From: Lepisosteus oculatus
Taxonomy: Eukaryota; Chordata; Actinopteri; Semionotiformes; Lepisosteidae
Assembly: GCF_040954835.1 (NCBI RefSeq)
Contig: NC_090718.1
Location: 11,547,532 to 11,611,531 of the forward strand
Direction: 5' to 3'
Length of the DNA stretch: 64,000 nt
Position numbers and translations under genes: made by a program
The notes under the pieces: generated by a model
Databases searched by the model: none
What the model was told of the DNA's origin: nothing
Seen by the model: the letters and a program-made list of their open reading frames with translations, nothing else
Part shown: in pieces, positions 13,401 through 24,845 of the stretch
Numbering within the stretch: the stretch's first letter is position 1
Layout: the number at the start of each line of letters is the position of its first letter

Positions 13401-16400
13401 GTGAATTCATCTCTTGTAATCCAATAGAAATATTTTTCTGGACTTCGAGACGGTCTTGCCGACGAATCCTACTTGTTAACCACGCGTGCAGACCACGTTG
13501 GCACATTCCTATGGTGAAAAATGCCTGCTGCACATTTAATTCCGCGCGCTGAGTTAATAACCGGCTGCAGTTCCCCTTTAAAATGTCTTTTCCCGTGGCG
13601 TGCAGGCGTTCGTGACCCGAACTCTTTTTCTCTCGCCCGAACCCCCAGGCGCCGGGCGAGCGGCTCGTCCGGCCCGTGCGCTCCCCCTCCCGCGCGGTCT
13701 CTGCGCGCAGGCTGCTGGTGCAGCAGCTCCGGGCGGCCGGCCTGAGCAGCGGGGCAGGACCAGGAGGTGAGACCGCACGCCCGCCGGGGCTCCAGCGCAC
13801 AGCACTCGACTCCCACCCGTTTTGTTTAAATAAAACCGTCCAGATGCAACAACCTCCCTGCAAGTCTCACAGTGCAAAAACTTCATAACGAAACTAGGGA
13901 CGATTGAGATCGCTGAGAAGCTAAAAATCCTACAAGTCTATCATTCAGATAGAATGCACGTACTGTAGGAGAAAATGCATGAGATTGATTGTTGTAGAAT
14001 TTGTGAGCCAATGTATTATTATTCTCAAGGAGCATTTGTTATGCCTACCGCAACACAATGTTGTAGTCCCGAGGTCTCCTGCTTCAACAAAACAGGCAAT
14101 TAACCTTATTAAAACGTTCGGGAGCAGTGCGGTGCTCAGCGCAGTGTTTGACGGCTCCCCCAACAGGCCAGGGTGAGCTGTGCTGCGTTCTGGACCTGGA
14201 TCCGCCCACACACCAGGGAAGGACCCACTTCCTGTCTTCCTCGGGACCGGACTGGGAGCTGGACTGGAACGAGGACATCACTCTGTAAGACACCAGTCAC
14301 GTTAGAAGGTTCAGGGTGCCGTTGGCCCCACCTAACCTGTTTGTGTTGCTAGCATCAGCCTGGCCCACGTGGCTGGGGAGCTTGTTCCAGACTCCCACAT
14401 CCCTTTGCTATAAAGAAGTGCCCCCTGTTCTCAGCTGAAAGCCTGTCAGCCTAATTTCCTGTTCCGTCTTCTGGGTCAGTGGGTCCCCAAGCAGTCTATT
14501 GGGTTAACTCTGTGGCCCTTGAGGGGTTGGAGTACACCAGTGGTTCTCAACCTTTTTGGCCGAGTTACCCCCTGGGGAGTCGTCTCGATCCCCAGGAACC
14601 CCCTAAGATTATCGTAGGCATAGAACGCTACGAAAGGGTTTTTTTTTTTTACATGTACACTATGTATGTGCTGTATCATAGCGGAATGAAAAAACGAATC
14701 GCTACTCTTAAAAATTGAAACAAACAAAAAACAATGTGCGTATTATTAAGACCCCCAAATGAAAAAAAAAATGAAAAAAATGAAAAAATAGACTTGCTGG
14801 GTGAATGTAATGAGAAACCCCCCTCCCTGCTGCGATGTAAAATTAAAATAAAAAATAGTTACCCAGCAAAAAAAAAACAACAACCACCACGTCGCTCCAG
14901 CACCAGATCACACCTCAGAGCGTTTCTGCGACTGCGTACAGATTTCAGCGGATAGAGGACACGCTCTGCAAATCGCGCTGCCCCCCCTTCTCCTCATGAC
15001 AACAGAAACGGGAATATCGTAAATATGCATAGATCATTTAGAATCTAAACGATTTCAGATGTAGCTGATAAATATCTTACTAAAACCTAAGCCCATGAAA
15101 ACCCCCCATTTTGGATGCGACGCCCGAGGTACCCCTGGTGCATCTCGAGGTACCCCCAGGGTTGAGAACCACTGGAGTACATAACTTAGGCCCCTTGTGG
15201 TCCTATCTGTTCAAAACTAAAAAAAAACCCACCAAACATTTGTCCCCCGAAACAAGTGTTTCTCTTTCCAAGGAGGAGTCGTCTCAGGAGAGACGTTCAT
15301 ACAGTAGTGCTCGGTGATGGTGAATTATCAGAAGACCAGCAGTCTTGCTGAGCAGTCACTTTTGCACTCATTAGTGGAAATGCCTAATATCAGCATGTTT
15401 ACAGTACTCACATTAGCAAATAAAGCATGGAATTGCTACAGGGTAACACTGTAACGTAGCCAAAGAGGAATCAGTCTTAGCATGTATGCATTTTATGCAA
15501 TGAGTGAGAGGGACAAAAAAAGGGCTGTGCAGATTTGTAAACAGTGGTGACGCTGGAAAAGACCATAGCGTTTGAAACCGTTTGAGAGATTCCTGCAAAG
15601 CGATGTGCTGTTGTGTCTTTACAGGGATCTGGGCCTGAACACCAGGGAGCTGAGAGTGAGGCTACTGGAGAGGAACAGAACGAGCGGAGGAGAACGTATG
15701 GCTCTTTAAATGCAAAGTAACACCGCAAAATGCAAATTAAGCTCTAGTACTTTCCAGTGCTCATTTTAAAACAATTATCCTTCGCTTACTACCCTTTTTC
15801 TCTGATGCCACCAAAGCTATAAATCCTTAATCTACATGTAAATGAGAGATAGTGGTCAATCGGACCGTGCCTTGAGATTTTAGATTTACTTATCTTCACT
15901 ACCTGCATTTAAAACCGTAAGTATTCTTAAACGAATGTTTTTTTTAAAAAATACACGTGCACGGACTGTGACAGGTGCAACTGCGAGGATGTGGCGACCT
16001 CTTGTGGACAGATGTTTTAAGCAAATTGCTGAAGGAAGAATTCCGCCGTGATCGACTCACCCCGTTCGCTATATTTGTATCGTGGAAGCAGTGCGATTAC
16101 ACTCAGCTATTCTGAGCCCGAAAGGGGACCCGTTTTCTCTTTCCTGCAGAGTTCCTGCCCGGCCAGGCCACTATCCCACTGGACGTCGGTCAGAAGGCTC
16201 CCACTGGCCGACAGGTCCTTCTAATCAGTCCAGGCCCAGGACTGCCCTCGAGTGGCACCGTCTCTCTGGAGGTCTGGAACCTATAACATTCAATTCAAAA
16301 TGCTTTATTTGTTCCCTTGGGGGGGGGTATACAACACATAATCAAAAAACAACATTTCTGAGCAAAAAAAATATATCCATACATGAAAACAGCAAATGGA

Positions 16401-19400
16401 CCATAAAAGTTAGGTATTAAGGAAGGTATTAGAGTACATGCTCATTTGTAGAAGGATTCTAATTCAACGATCAGGGAGCTGGTCGCAGGATAATCGTGTG
16501 ATCTGGTCGCAGGCCGATCAGCCCAGATAGAACGGTTTTTGACTCGAGCTAGTGTCCGAGACTGCCGATGTGTGGCACCACGCCCGGTGTCTGTCTGCTG
16601 ATGGGAAAGGGGCGATTCTCTGCAGCTGGTGTATCTGGAGCCCGGAGACCCCCACACCTGGCCGACGGCCACTCCCCTCCGCACCTCCCTCACCCCCACG
16701 AAGAAGGTGGAGATGGACCGCACCATCATGCCCGACGGCACCATCGTCACCACGGTTACCACTATCCAGTCTCGACCCAAGCTGGACTGCAAGCTGGGTA
16801 AGGCCGCTGGCGGGATGGAGACCAGTCTCTCGGCACTGGTCACGGAGTCGTGGCAGCGATTTTCAGCCCTGGTCCTAGAACAGGGTGAGATCTTAATTAG
16901 GCTAACTGATCTCTAGGCGTCTGAAAGTCTTAAGATGTTGCTTCAGGTTAGTAATGACCATCAACCCTGAACCAACTTAAGAGTTTCACACCTATGCTCA
17001 TTAAGAGTGTTTCAGTAACTGGACATCTGGAGATCAGTCACTGTTCACAGCCATGGTGGTGTCTAGACACCATTAATTGGCCACCTGTTAAGAGCTATTT
17101 CAACAGAAATAAGGCATTTGGGAAGCAAGTGGAGGAGAGAATGGGTGGAGTTCTGTTTGTTACACTTCTATGACCATTTTCTAAGCAAGAAGTTAGGAAT
17201 ATCTAATTAAGGAAATTAAAAATAACTGATTAAGTCTCAGTGATTAAAGCCAAATTAAAAGCCAAGGGGAAATCTTCTCAGCCCAGAGCTGAAAACGTTG
17301 TGTAAGGCAGGGTTCGCACACTCATCTTCCAGAGGGTCCAGTGTCTTCTGATTTTTTTTCACCCATGTTCTCAGTTATGTTGTTGAAAAAATCATTTAAT
17401 TAGCTGTGTAATTGCAACACTTCTAAGCAGGCTGACTTATTCCCTTCATAAGGGGTACCGTTAACTACAGTATGTATTGTGTAATAAACCATAAAAGACA
17501 CGTCTAATTAAGACTATCGTGAGGTTAATTGTTGACGACTCACGTTGGGCCAAAAGCTAGAAAAGACGAGACCCTCCAGGATCAGAGTCAGAGAATTATC
17601 ACAAAATAAATATCATAAATACATGGCTTTGTTAATTGTCTGTCATCTATCAGGTCAAAGCTGCACAAATACATTTAAAAGATGGAAGCAGAGTTGTCTG
17701 CAGTTTCTTGAAGGGGAATTTAAACTTCCTGTTGATCTTTGCATTTGAGAAATAAGATGGGTTTGATTTGCTTTGGGAAAGTGGCCTTCAGTGGAAGGCA
17801 GGTGGGACTGTCTCTGTCCTGGGTGGATCTCCTAACCCCCAGCATGCATTTCCCTCCAGACTCCCCCTCTTGCTCTCCCTCCAAGGTGGAAGTAACGGAG
17901 AAGAAACCCACCGTGCTTGCAGAGGAACTCCAGGAAGGGGTCTCCGCTACCACCAGCAGTAAGTCCCACGCATAGGCAACGCTTCTTGTAGGGGAAAAAA
18001 AGCCCCTAAAGACGCCACTAGCAATCTGGGCCACACCAGCATTCAGACAAGTGATGCAGGCTGGGACAGAACAGAGCACCATCTGCCTCCAGCGCAGAGG
18101 GCTTACTGATTACATCCTCACAGGGGGTAAGGGGTGGGGTGGGGGCTGTGGTTAAATTTGAGTGCAATCGAGCAGGGGGAATTTGCACGGTTGAAGTGTG
18201 TAGAGAGCAATACAACGGGTTAAGTGTTATTTGGGGCACATACAAATGTGTGCTCTTAAAGGGGAATTGCAACGCTATTTTCATATTGAAGGGTTAGGAA
18301 GAATCAGCATAGAAACGTGAATTTCAAACCACAATGAAAGTAAAAACATTCACAGTAACCTGTAAAACGTCCAAAACATGTCAGCGCCATATTCCGCCAT
18401 TCAGAACGAGGCAACAAAACCTCCGGTGGCATGAAGCAGCCCTATTACATTGTAAACAAGCAGGCCTGTGAATACATCTCTTTTAATCCAATAGAAATCT
18501 TGCTCTTGACTTCGAGATGGTTTTGCCGATGAATTGAATAAACTTTTTAATTCCGTGTGCAGGTCACGTTGGAACATTTCTGCGGTGAAATGTCTGCTGC
18601 GCAACCCATACTTATTCTCTCGTTCACCGCATTACAGTAGTCTTTACAGTGACTAGCGAGCAGGAAGGGCCGCTTCATGTCACAGTTCGTGGGAGCTCTC
18701 GCTCTTTACCCATGGCGAGACCAGCAGTTTGCGACAACATGGTGATTTACTGTACTTTCACAAAGCTCACGGTTAATTCCAGATTTGTAAACAGGACGGG
18801 GATTAACCCTCTGTAGAACTCTCCCGACAGTGCAACCGGGGAGGATCCCTTCCCCCTCGCAACTGCCGCCGGCCCTCGTCCGCTAAAACTAAACTCGCTT
18901 TCCTTCCGTCGGGCAGCAGAGAGCCACCTCTCGAACGGGCTGGACCCTGTGGCCGAGACCGCCATCCGCCAGCTGACGGAATCGGCCAGCAAGGCGGCGA
19001 AGAAAACGCCCACCAAGAGGAGCACGCTCATCATCTCGGGGGTCTCGAAGGTCAGGCCATACGCCGCAGGGGGGGAAAACGATCTCGAGCAACGCTTTCG
19101 AAAACGGATTAGCCCAGCTGCCAGCATGCTCAACAGATTAATATAGCAGAGTATAGGCTTGTTTAAGAGCTCAAACAATGTAGCACTTCCTTTCAGCACT
19201 GTGAAGCATCTCATCGATCCTATCTGTAACGGTGTCAAACCTGAATGGTAGTGTGGCTTTCCATTGGTCAGTCCCGTTGTGCCGGCGAGCGCTTGAAGTT
19301 GTCACCGCCAACATGACGCCTCCCCTCTGCCTCCCAGGTTCCAATCATGGAGGATGAGGCAGCCCTGTCAATCAACTACGCTGCAGCGATGGACGCCGCC

Positions 19401-19958
19401 CTGCAGGGGGAGCCTGTCCCTGGGGCCGCCAACCACAGCGGGGCCTCCTCCCAGGGTGCCGTGCAGCAAGAGCCCGACGAGACCACTCGCTCGGACATCT
19501 CCGAGCGGCCCTCCGTGGACGACGTAGAATCCGAGACTGGCTCAACTGGAGCCCTGGAAACGCGTAGCCTGAAAGATCACAAAGGTACCCCTGTCCGATT
19601 TCTTATCCCTTTCTCTCCCTCCAGCACTGCCACTGAGTAGCCTCTACCTCTTGCCACAGCTTGACATGTTTTTCTAACCCTCTCCAATTCGCCCTGTTCT
19701 CCCTCGTCTCTGCCGCCCGGTCCCGGTCCAGTGGGCTTCCTGCGCAGTGGTACCAAGCTCCTCTTCCGCAGGCGGCACCGGCAGAAGGACCCCAGCCTCA
19801 GCCAATCGCACGAGGACGTCTCCAATCTGGGCAACGGCTCGGCGGTGCGCAAGAAATCGGGCAGCTTCTCTCGCCGCCTCATCAAGCGCTTCTCCTTCCG
19901 CACCAAATCCAAGAGCAAGACCAGTGCCAACGGTGGGATGGGCGGCGCAGAGGACTGA
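1410..19958 (+). CDS. c2cd2l: C2CD2L (TMEM24), ER-plasma membrane phosphatidylinositol transfer tether, 14 exons
   Basis: Coding exons read by eye: 1410-1784, 11101-11196, 11672-11791, 12465-12575, 12979-13092, 13649-13766, 14167-14284, 15625-15695, 16150-16271, 16626-16797, 17860-17958, 18917-19050, 19338-19584, 19732-19958. All introns are GT-AG, all phases join, and the total is 2124 nt or 707 residues (human is about 706). Residues about 10-32 form one hydrophobic anchor ([20 protein letters not shown]). An SMP/TULIP-type lipid-binding region follows (about 75-260), then a C2 region. Exon 10 carries [12 protein letters not shown] and exon 12 [15 protein letters not shown], both characteristic of this family. 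The C-terminus is polybasic and serine-rich ([17 protein letters not shown]), which in the mammalian protein binds the plasma membrane and is released on phosphorylation. The protein is anchored in the ER and moves phosphatidylinositol at ER-PM contacts. Donors after exons 8, 9, 12 and 13 are weak (gtatgg, gtctgg, gtcagg, gtaccc). Identification is confident; exact edges of exons 9 and 12 are slightly less so. Confidence 0.93.
3142..3167 (+). repeat. Poly-C tract
   Basis: The tract is a C-rich run ending in 16 consecutive C residues, followed by pyrimidine-rich sequence to about 3182. It lies in C2CD2L intron 1 and is a simple low-complexity sequence that is probably length-polymorphic. Confidence 0.8.
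5808..6000 (+). repeat. Degenerate tandem repeat (unit about 40 bp)
   Basis: Imperfect units share CTGAACACACTGCAGATC followed by a CAC-rich stretch and often GCTGAGCTA. Recurrences are visible near 5812, 5855, 5890 and 5968. The units differ in length and sequence, so this is an old minisatellite-like array in C2CD2L intron 1. Confidence 0.5.
7360..7578. mobile_element. Tc1/mariner-type MITE, 219 bp, with TA target duplication
   Basis: The element begins CAGTGCCCTCCAGAATTAT and ends with the reverse complement of that sequence. Near-identical terminal inverted repeats are about 60 bp long, and both include GGTAAAGATGAGCAAAAAAG. It is flanked on both sides by TA (7358-7359 and 7579-7580), the insertion signature of Tc1/mariner transposases. 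The short AT-rich centre has no coding capacity, so this is a non-autonomous, probably inactive copy in C2CD2L intron 1. Confidence 0.9.
11255..11480 (+). repeat. Dispersed repeat, family R1, copy A
   Basis: It starts with GAATAAGAGGAGGCCATTTG, then has the family words GAAGCCAGGG and ACAACCCTTTGTGTAAAG. The same word order recurs at 14318-14470, 36640-36880 and, inverted, 53690-53985. It looks like a retroposon remnant (SINE or LINE 3' part). I recognise the words as common in fish genomes but cannot name the family. It lies in C2CD2L intron 2. Confidence 0.6.
13161..13541 (+). repeat. Dispersed repeat, family R2, copy 1
   Basis: About 380 bp in C2CD2L intron 5 are clearly similar to 18257-18607 in intron 11, in the same orientation. 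Shared words include AATCCAATAGAAAT, GAGGCAACAAAAC, TTGCAAACAAGCAG (TTGTAAACAAGCAG in copy 2) and ACTTCGAGA. Neither copy shows clear terminal repeats or an open reading frame. The class is unknown. Confidence 0.75.
14318..14470 (+). repeat. Dispersed repeat, family R1, copy B
   Basis: It contains GGCTGGGGAGCTTGTTCCAG, ACTCCCACATCCCTTTGC and GAAGTGCCCCCTGTTCTCAG. These match the inverted copy at 53690-53985 most closely. It lies in C2CD2L intron 7, just before the hAT-type element. Confidence 0.6.
14538..15174. mobile_element. hAT-type non-autonomous element, 637 bp, with 8-bp target duplication
   Basis: The terminal inverted repeats are CAGTGGTTCTCAACC on the left and its exact reverse complement on the right. 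The repeats extend imperfectly inward (a run of C/T-rich ACCCC words on both sides). The flanking 8-mers are GAGTACAC (14530-14537) and GAGTACAT (15175-15182), a target-site duplication with one mismatch, as expected for hAT transposases. The interior is A-rich with stop codons and no transposase. It sits in C2CD2L intron 7. Confidence 0.9.
18257..18607 (+). repeat. Dispersed repeat, family R2, copy 2
   Basis: This copy in C2CD2L intron 11 corresponds to 13161-13541. It starts AAAGGGGAATTGCAACGCTA and keeps the words AATCCAATAGAAAT, GAGGCAACAAAAC and ACTTCGAGATGG. Scattered substitutions and small indels show both are old copies. Confidence 0.75.
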
Positions 19959-22900
19959 GCTGTTGGGGGGGCTGGGGAGGGGGGCGGGGGAAGGCAGACA
20001 AAGGCATGCAACGCAGTTTAATTCAGGAACCTGGGATAGATCCCTGGTGAACGCCTCTCGTACCAACAACCACTTAATCCTGGATTCCATGGAGCGCTGT
20101 GAGCCAATTCCTCTGGGAACGGGGCTTTTTAAATGTTCAATTCCAGACTGATGCCTACCTGGGATACCTGCAGGAGAATGGCACTGTTTGTGGCATTTTG
20201 ACTTCCTCTACAGTAATAAGTCCTTATCCCCCACCCCCCCTCCCCCCACCAAACTAGCCTCACTGAATGCATCCAAAGTGTAAAGAGTTTTAAATACCCG
20301 GACGGCGAGTGGCCTGTACTGTTCATTTGTTAGAAGAAAGGGCCAGGTTTATTTTGATTGCACTATGAAAATGAGCAGAGAAAATACTCTATTTTTTAAA
20401 GGACTTTTTAAATCCTGCAGGGAAGGCATATTCTATCAATCTCACCACATGCTAATGGCCTCTTTATTTGATTAGAATTGTTCAGTTTTGACTGCACTGC
20501 AATCAAACTGAAACTGCACATCACAACGAGTTCTTTACTTACAATTGCAATTCAGGTCCAACAGTGGCTAAACAATTTATGAAGGAACTACATATTTAAA
20601 GGGTCAGTGCAATAGATGTACACAGGAGGTTACACTAGTCTGAGATAACTCAGGTATTCTTTAAACTACAGGTCCCATTGCTTGCAGTAGGAGAGGGGGA
20701 GACAGGTGTTGGGAAGGGTCACATCTTGGGGTGACAGATTTTGTATTTTTTTTAAAAAAGAAGAAATGATACTTCTCCACAGGTCTTCATTGACATGTAG
20801 GGTGCAGGAGAAAATACCCACTCTCTTTCACAGAGGGGCGTCTGATACTTTTTACAAAAATACACCACTGGAGGCATCCCAGTGCCTACACACACAGCCG
20901 CCACTCTACGAGCAGAGATCCAAGAGCCTTGTCCCAGATTCTGGGTCCAGTCTATCCGCATGCGAGGCTCGGAGTTCCTCCTTCTTTCTTGGGAACTCTG
21001 GTCATGGGTCTGGCTAAAAATGAAGCTAGGAACACAAGATAAAGCAAAGGGGGCAGAGTGGACAACTACGGGTTAGCAAGAAGGACTCATCTGTAACTGC
21101 AGTCGTGGAGATATGGGACTCTTAAGCCTTCCTTTTTAGGAAGAAGGACGTGTGTAAAAATAGTGCCGTTTACGGAGCACATTATTTTTGGGAAGTTTTG
21201 AAAGGAACCCTTGGATCCGCATCAAACACAGAGCTGTTCTGACAGCAGTTGGGTCTCCTCTAGAGCTCTCTGCCTCCTTTCTCCTTTTTTTTCCCCAATT
21301 GGATTAAGATCAAATTCCTCAAATACCAGCCCCTGCCTTGTGAAACCTAAAAATGCCATGAAGAAGATGGGAGAAACGTGACCATCCATCATTCCCCACT
21401 CTATACAAGCGCCAGAAGTGAAAGATTCTAGGCCACTGAAGCTTGTCAGTATAAACCACATCTGAGAACACGGAAGAAGCTTCAGATGACCAAACAGTTA
21501 CTGTATTAAGTGAGGAACACTCCACTACGCCGTGCTACGGTAAAAGGTAGTCTTATGGGGCATTTCAATAGCTACATTTCCATTTATCAGGGCCATCGGT
21601 AAGGAACACTAGCTACTAAAGCACATTCCAACATTCAGCATTTCTCAAAAATGAAACAAGGAAAAAATACAACTAGCGCTGAATGAACTCAGTTGAAAAC
21701 AGACCAAGTTTCAGAGCTGCAGTCCATGTACTGTATATGTAGGGGCTGTGGCTCCCTTTCTAAAGTACTAAAATCATTCAAAGGAAAAGGAGAGGGAAGT
21801 ATAATGAATTCCATGCAGTTCTAGAATATATGGAATTTATCACACAGTTGTGAGTGGGGACACACATTTATCATCCCTCCACTCCAAGCTCTTGGTTTCC
21901 GGCAAGCTGTGATAACTCAAAACAAGACAATGCCTCAGACCTCGCAATCCTGTTTAGAGACTATTTTTCATTAAAGTATAAACTGAAAATTTTACAGAAC
22001 TGGAAACCTACATTTACCATGACTTTGAAGCTTCTATACTGTAGAAACCAAGAGATTCGAGCCTGAAGCGTTCGTTCGTCCAGCCAAGCTTTATTGTAGG
22101 CATACAAGGAACTACAATAAGGACCATAATAGTTATAGTATCTATCGTAGTTCAAAGGGGATATGGCTCTACACAGCTTATATATACACATTTCTCTACA
22201 CACTCCCCCTCCTGTCTTTGAGGTAACTTTCTCACAACACTCCAGGACTCAGAAAGCACTTAAACCTTCCTTTCTCATCAGGAGTTTTGTGTAAAACTCA
22301 ACATTTGGGCTTTAGTAAGGGGGGGGGGAGCATCTCTGCTTAAGCAAGCGTGACGATCAAAGTTTAGCATGTGAGTTCACAGCTCCTACTACTATATGGG
22401 TACAGAGTAACATACAGATTCTGCTAGCAGACTCCATCACACTGTTCTCCTATGCCAGGGGGAGCATAATCGTTGTCATTTTAAACTTCTCCTCAAAGGT
22501 GTTTCCTGAAAGAGGAAACAGAGAACCTTGCTGTGTACACTAATGTATATAATTCTGCTGGGAGGTAGATTTACTGGATTTTTTTTTTTAAAGAAGAAAT
22601 GTTTAACTCCAATTCCGGAGAGGTGCAGAACAAGCAGGTTGCTTCCCAGAAGCAGTGAACATCAAAACAAAAAGACGCCGGTGCTGTAATGTTTACGATT
22701 GAGACAGACTGTGCAGGTGCACTGCAGGCACAGCCAGAGAAGAATCAATGAAGAGACAATACTGTTCAAGTACCTTCCTGTCAGCTGTGGCTTCTTAACG
22801 TTCATCACACACTGCAGAAACAGGGCCTTGCACTTGGGCTCCATTTACCACTGTCAAGACCTCAGACTGCTCTACTGTTGCATAACGGACTCATTCTGAG

Positions 22901-24645
22901 CCTGTTACAAGGCAACGCAAACCCCTAGGAAACCAGACTGTGTAAAAGTCTCCTGCTGTAGCAGGCCAGTCTTTTGGCAGAGATGAATTCAAACCTCTTT
23001 GGCATGCTATACCTCAAACCTGGGAGGTGTGAAATCTAAGATGAGCTAAATACCCCGCAGTAGTTTGGATTCTAGGATAGGTTGGAAATGATTCCAGAAA
23101 GCACTAGTTTATACCATGTCTCTCCGATTAGACTCTCTCGGAGTACCAAAAGTGCAAACCTGCTCCCGTTACAATTCAGTTTGCCTTTCATCGCTGTCCC
23201 CTGCTTCAGCTGAAAAACCCTGAAGGAACACTGCTTCCTTCCAGCTGTGCTCCAAATCTCCAGTGCTAAGGGCTTACTCAATTCACCTCCTTGCTTGTTT
23301 AGACTTAACTAGTATGTTCTGCAAAGCTGGGGGTGTCAATAATACATTTTATTTGGGCTTAAACAGCTTTTACTGGTTGATCGAGGTGAGGATGAATTTA
23401 CACAGTTGAGAATTACATGCACGCAATTAGCATTTTTGTCTTTCTATCTGACTGGTTACATTTCATTCAACATCTGTGTGAGGGACACTCTGATACTGAT
23501 CCAGGGTTGATGCCAGGTACAAATCCCAGTTCCCCTTTTAAGAGCGGAGGACAAATTGACAAATACACCCCTAAAATAGGAAACTGAAATCAGTTGGACT
23601 CCAATTAAGAACTCAGCTAGAGTAAATTCCAGAAAGCAGTGTTTATCTGGTCCAGGGTTGGGTACAACTGCACTGTGTTGCAGTGACACACATCTCCAAT
23701 CTTTTCCTTTCTTGCGACAGGGACCTTCATTAGCTAACCAAATTCCTAATGTGCTTAATTGGACAAGTTGAAGCCCTTCCTCGCTGTTGGAAATTTAACA
23801 AGCTTATAAAACCTACTGGACAGTGGCTGTGAGGGCTGGACTTGGTCACCTCTGCTGTGCAGCCTAAGCACTTGCTCAAACTCAGGCCAGGAATACAATT
23901 CTTGTTTATCTCCCCAATGGATGACTGAGTTTATTACCCTACAACATCCCTGCCAAGTCCCTCACAATACACAGGCCTTGGAATTAATAGAATGTGCACC
24001 CATCAGTAGCAAATTATATGCCCAGCACTAGACGACCACAGCTCTCTTGCTGCTATACACTGGGAACACACCATTCCATATATTACTGGGTTTGTAATTT
24101 GCAGTTGGAAGACAGGTTGAGGTTTGAGGTGTAGCCTGCTCACCCAGATAACATTACCCATTTTCAGGGTTTTAGGTTTCTGCAATCATGGTGGACAGAG
24201 CTGTGAGATCTGTGCTTTTGGTCTCCGATGACATATAACCACTGTAAAAGTACAAACAGGTCCCCCCCCAGCTCTCCAATATCCCTTTTGAGCTACTCAG
24301 TTTCCTTCCCCCTGTGTCTCCTAACCTCAGTGTCCTGGTCAAGAATCCAGCAGGCTTGGCCTGTACTTGTGGCTGGTTCCCCTGTGCTGTGGTTCTCCTC
24401 TGCACTCTTCTGTCTCCAGTTCCTGTGTGCTGCTACGACAGTCCCTCACCTGCTGTTGAGAGCTGCTTTCCTGGATATTGTAGTAGTGCTTCAGTTTAGG
24501 GAATACTGTTTCTTTTACAATGCTGAATATAACAATGATACAAAAACAAAGCCTTTTTTTTTTCTTTTTAAATGTTTGGAATCTGGTTTACACTACTGTA
24601 ATGGATTTCATTTAACTTATAAATAAAGAATCAAACTGATATAAA
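19959..24645 (+). other. Presumed 3' UTR of C2CD2L
   Basis: No gene was recognised between the C2CD2L stop codon and the poly(A) signal at 24622. The stretch is AT-rich without coding similarity on either strand. An earlier ATTAAA is present near 21971, so shorter transcripts are possible. The long 3' UTR is inferred only from the absence of a better signal before 24622. Confidence 0.5.
24622..24627 (+). terminator. Poly(A) signal, probably C2CD2L
   Basis: A canonical AATAAA is followed within 40 nt by a G/T-rich stretch (TTGTGGGCTGGTGTTTAG) that fits a downstream element. It is the first AATAAA with such context after the C2CD2L stop codon. Confidence 0.6.
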
Positions 24646-24830
24646 GCATGCTTTTAATTGTGGGCTGGTGTTTAGTGGGGTGGATGAAGTGTCCATTACT
24701 GCAACTAACAGCAGCGTCAAAACCTTCCAGCCTGACATAACTCTACAAATACCAGAAGCTGAACAGTTCTGGGACAGGAGACCTCTAAGGAAAATCAGAC
24801 TACTGCTGTTGCCGCAAGTGGTGTTGAGGA

Positions 24831-24845
24831 CCAGCAGGTGGCGCT
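24831..24845 (+). promoter_or_regulatory. CTCF-like motif
   Basis: CCAGCAGGTGGCGCT fits the vertebrate CTCF core consensus CCASYAGRKGGCRS at every position. It lies about 200 bp after the C2CD2L poly(A) signal, in the spacer before H2AX. Binding is inferred from the motif only. Confidence 0.55.
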
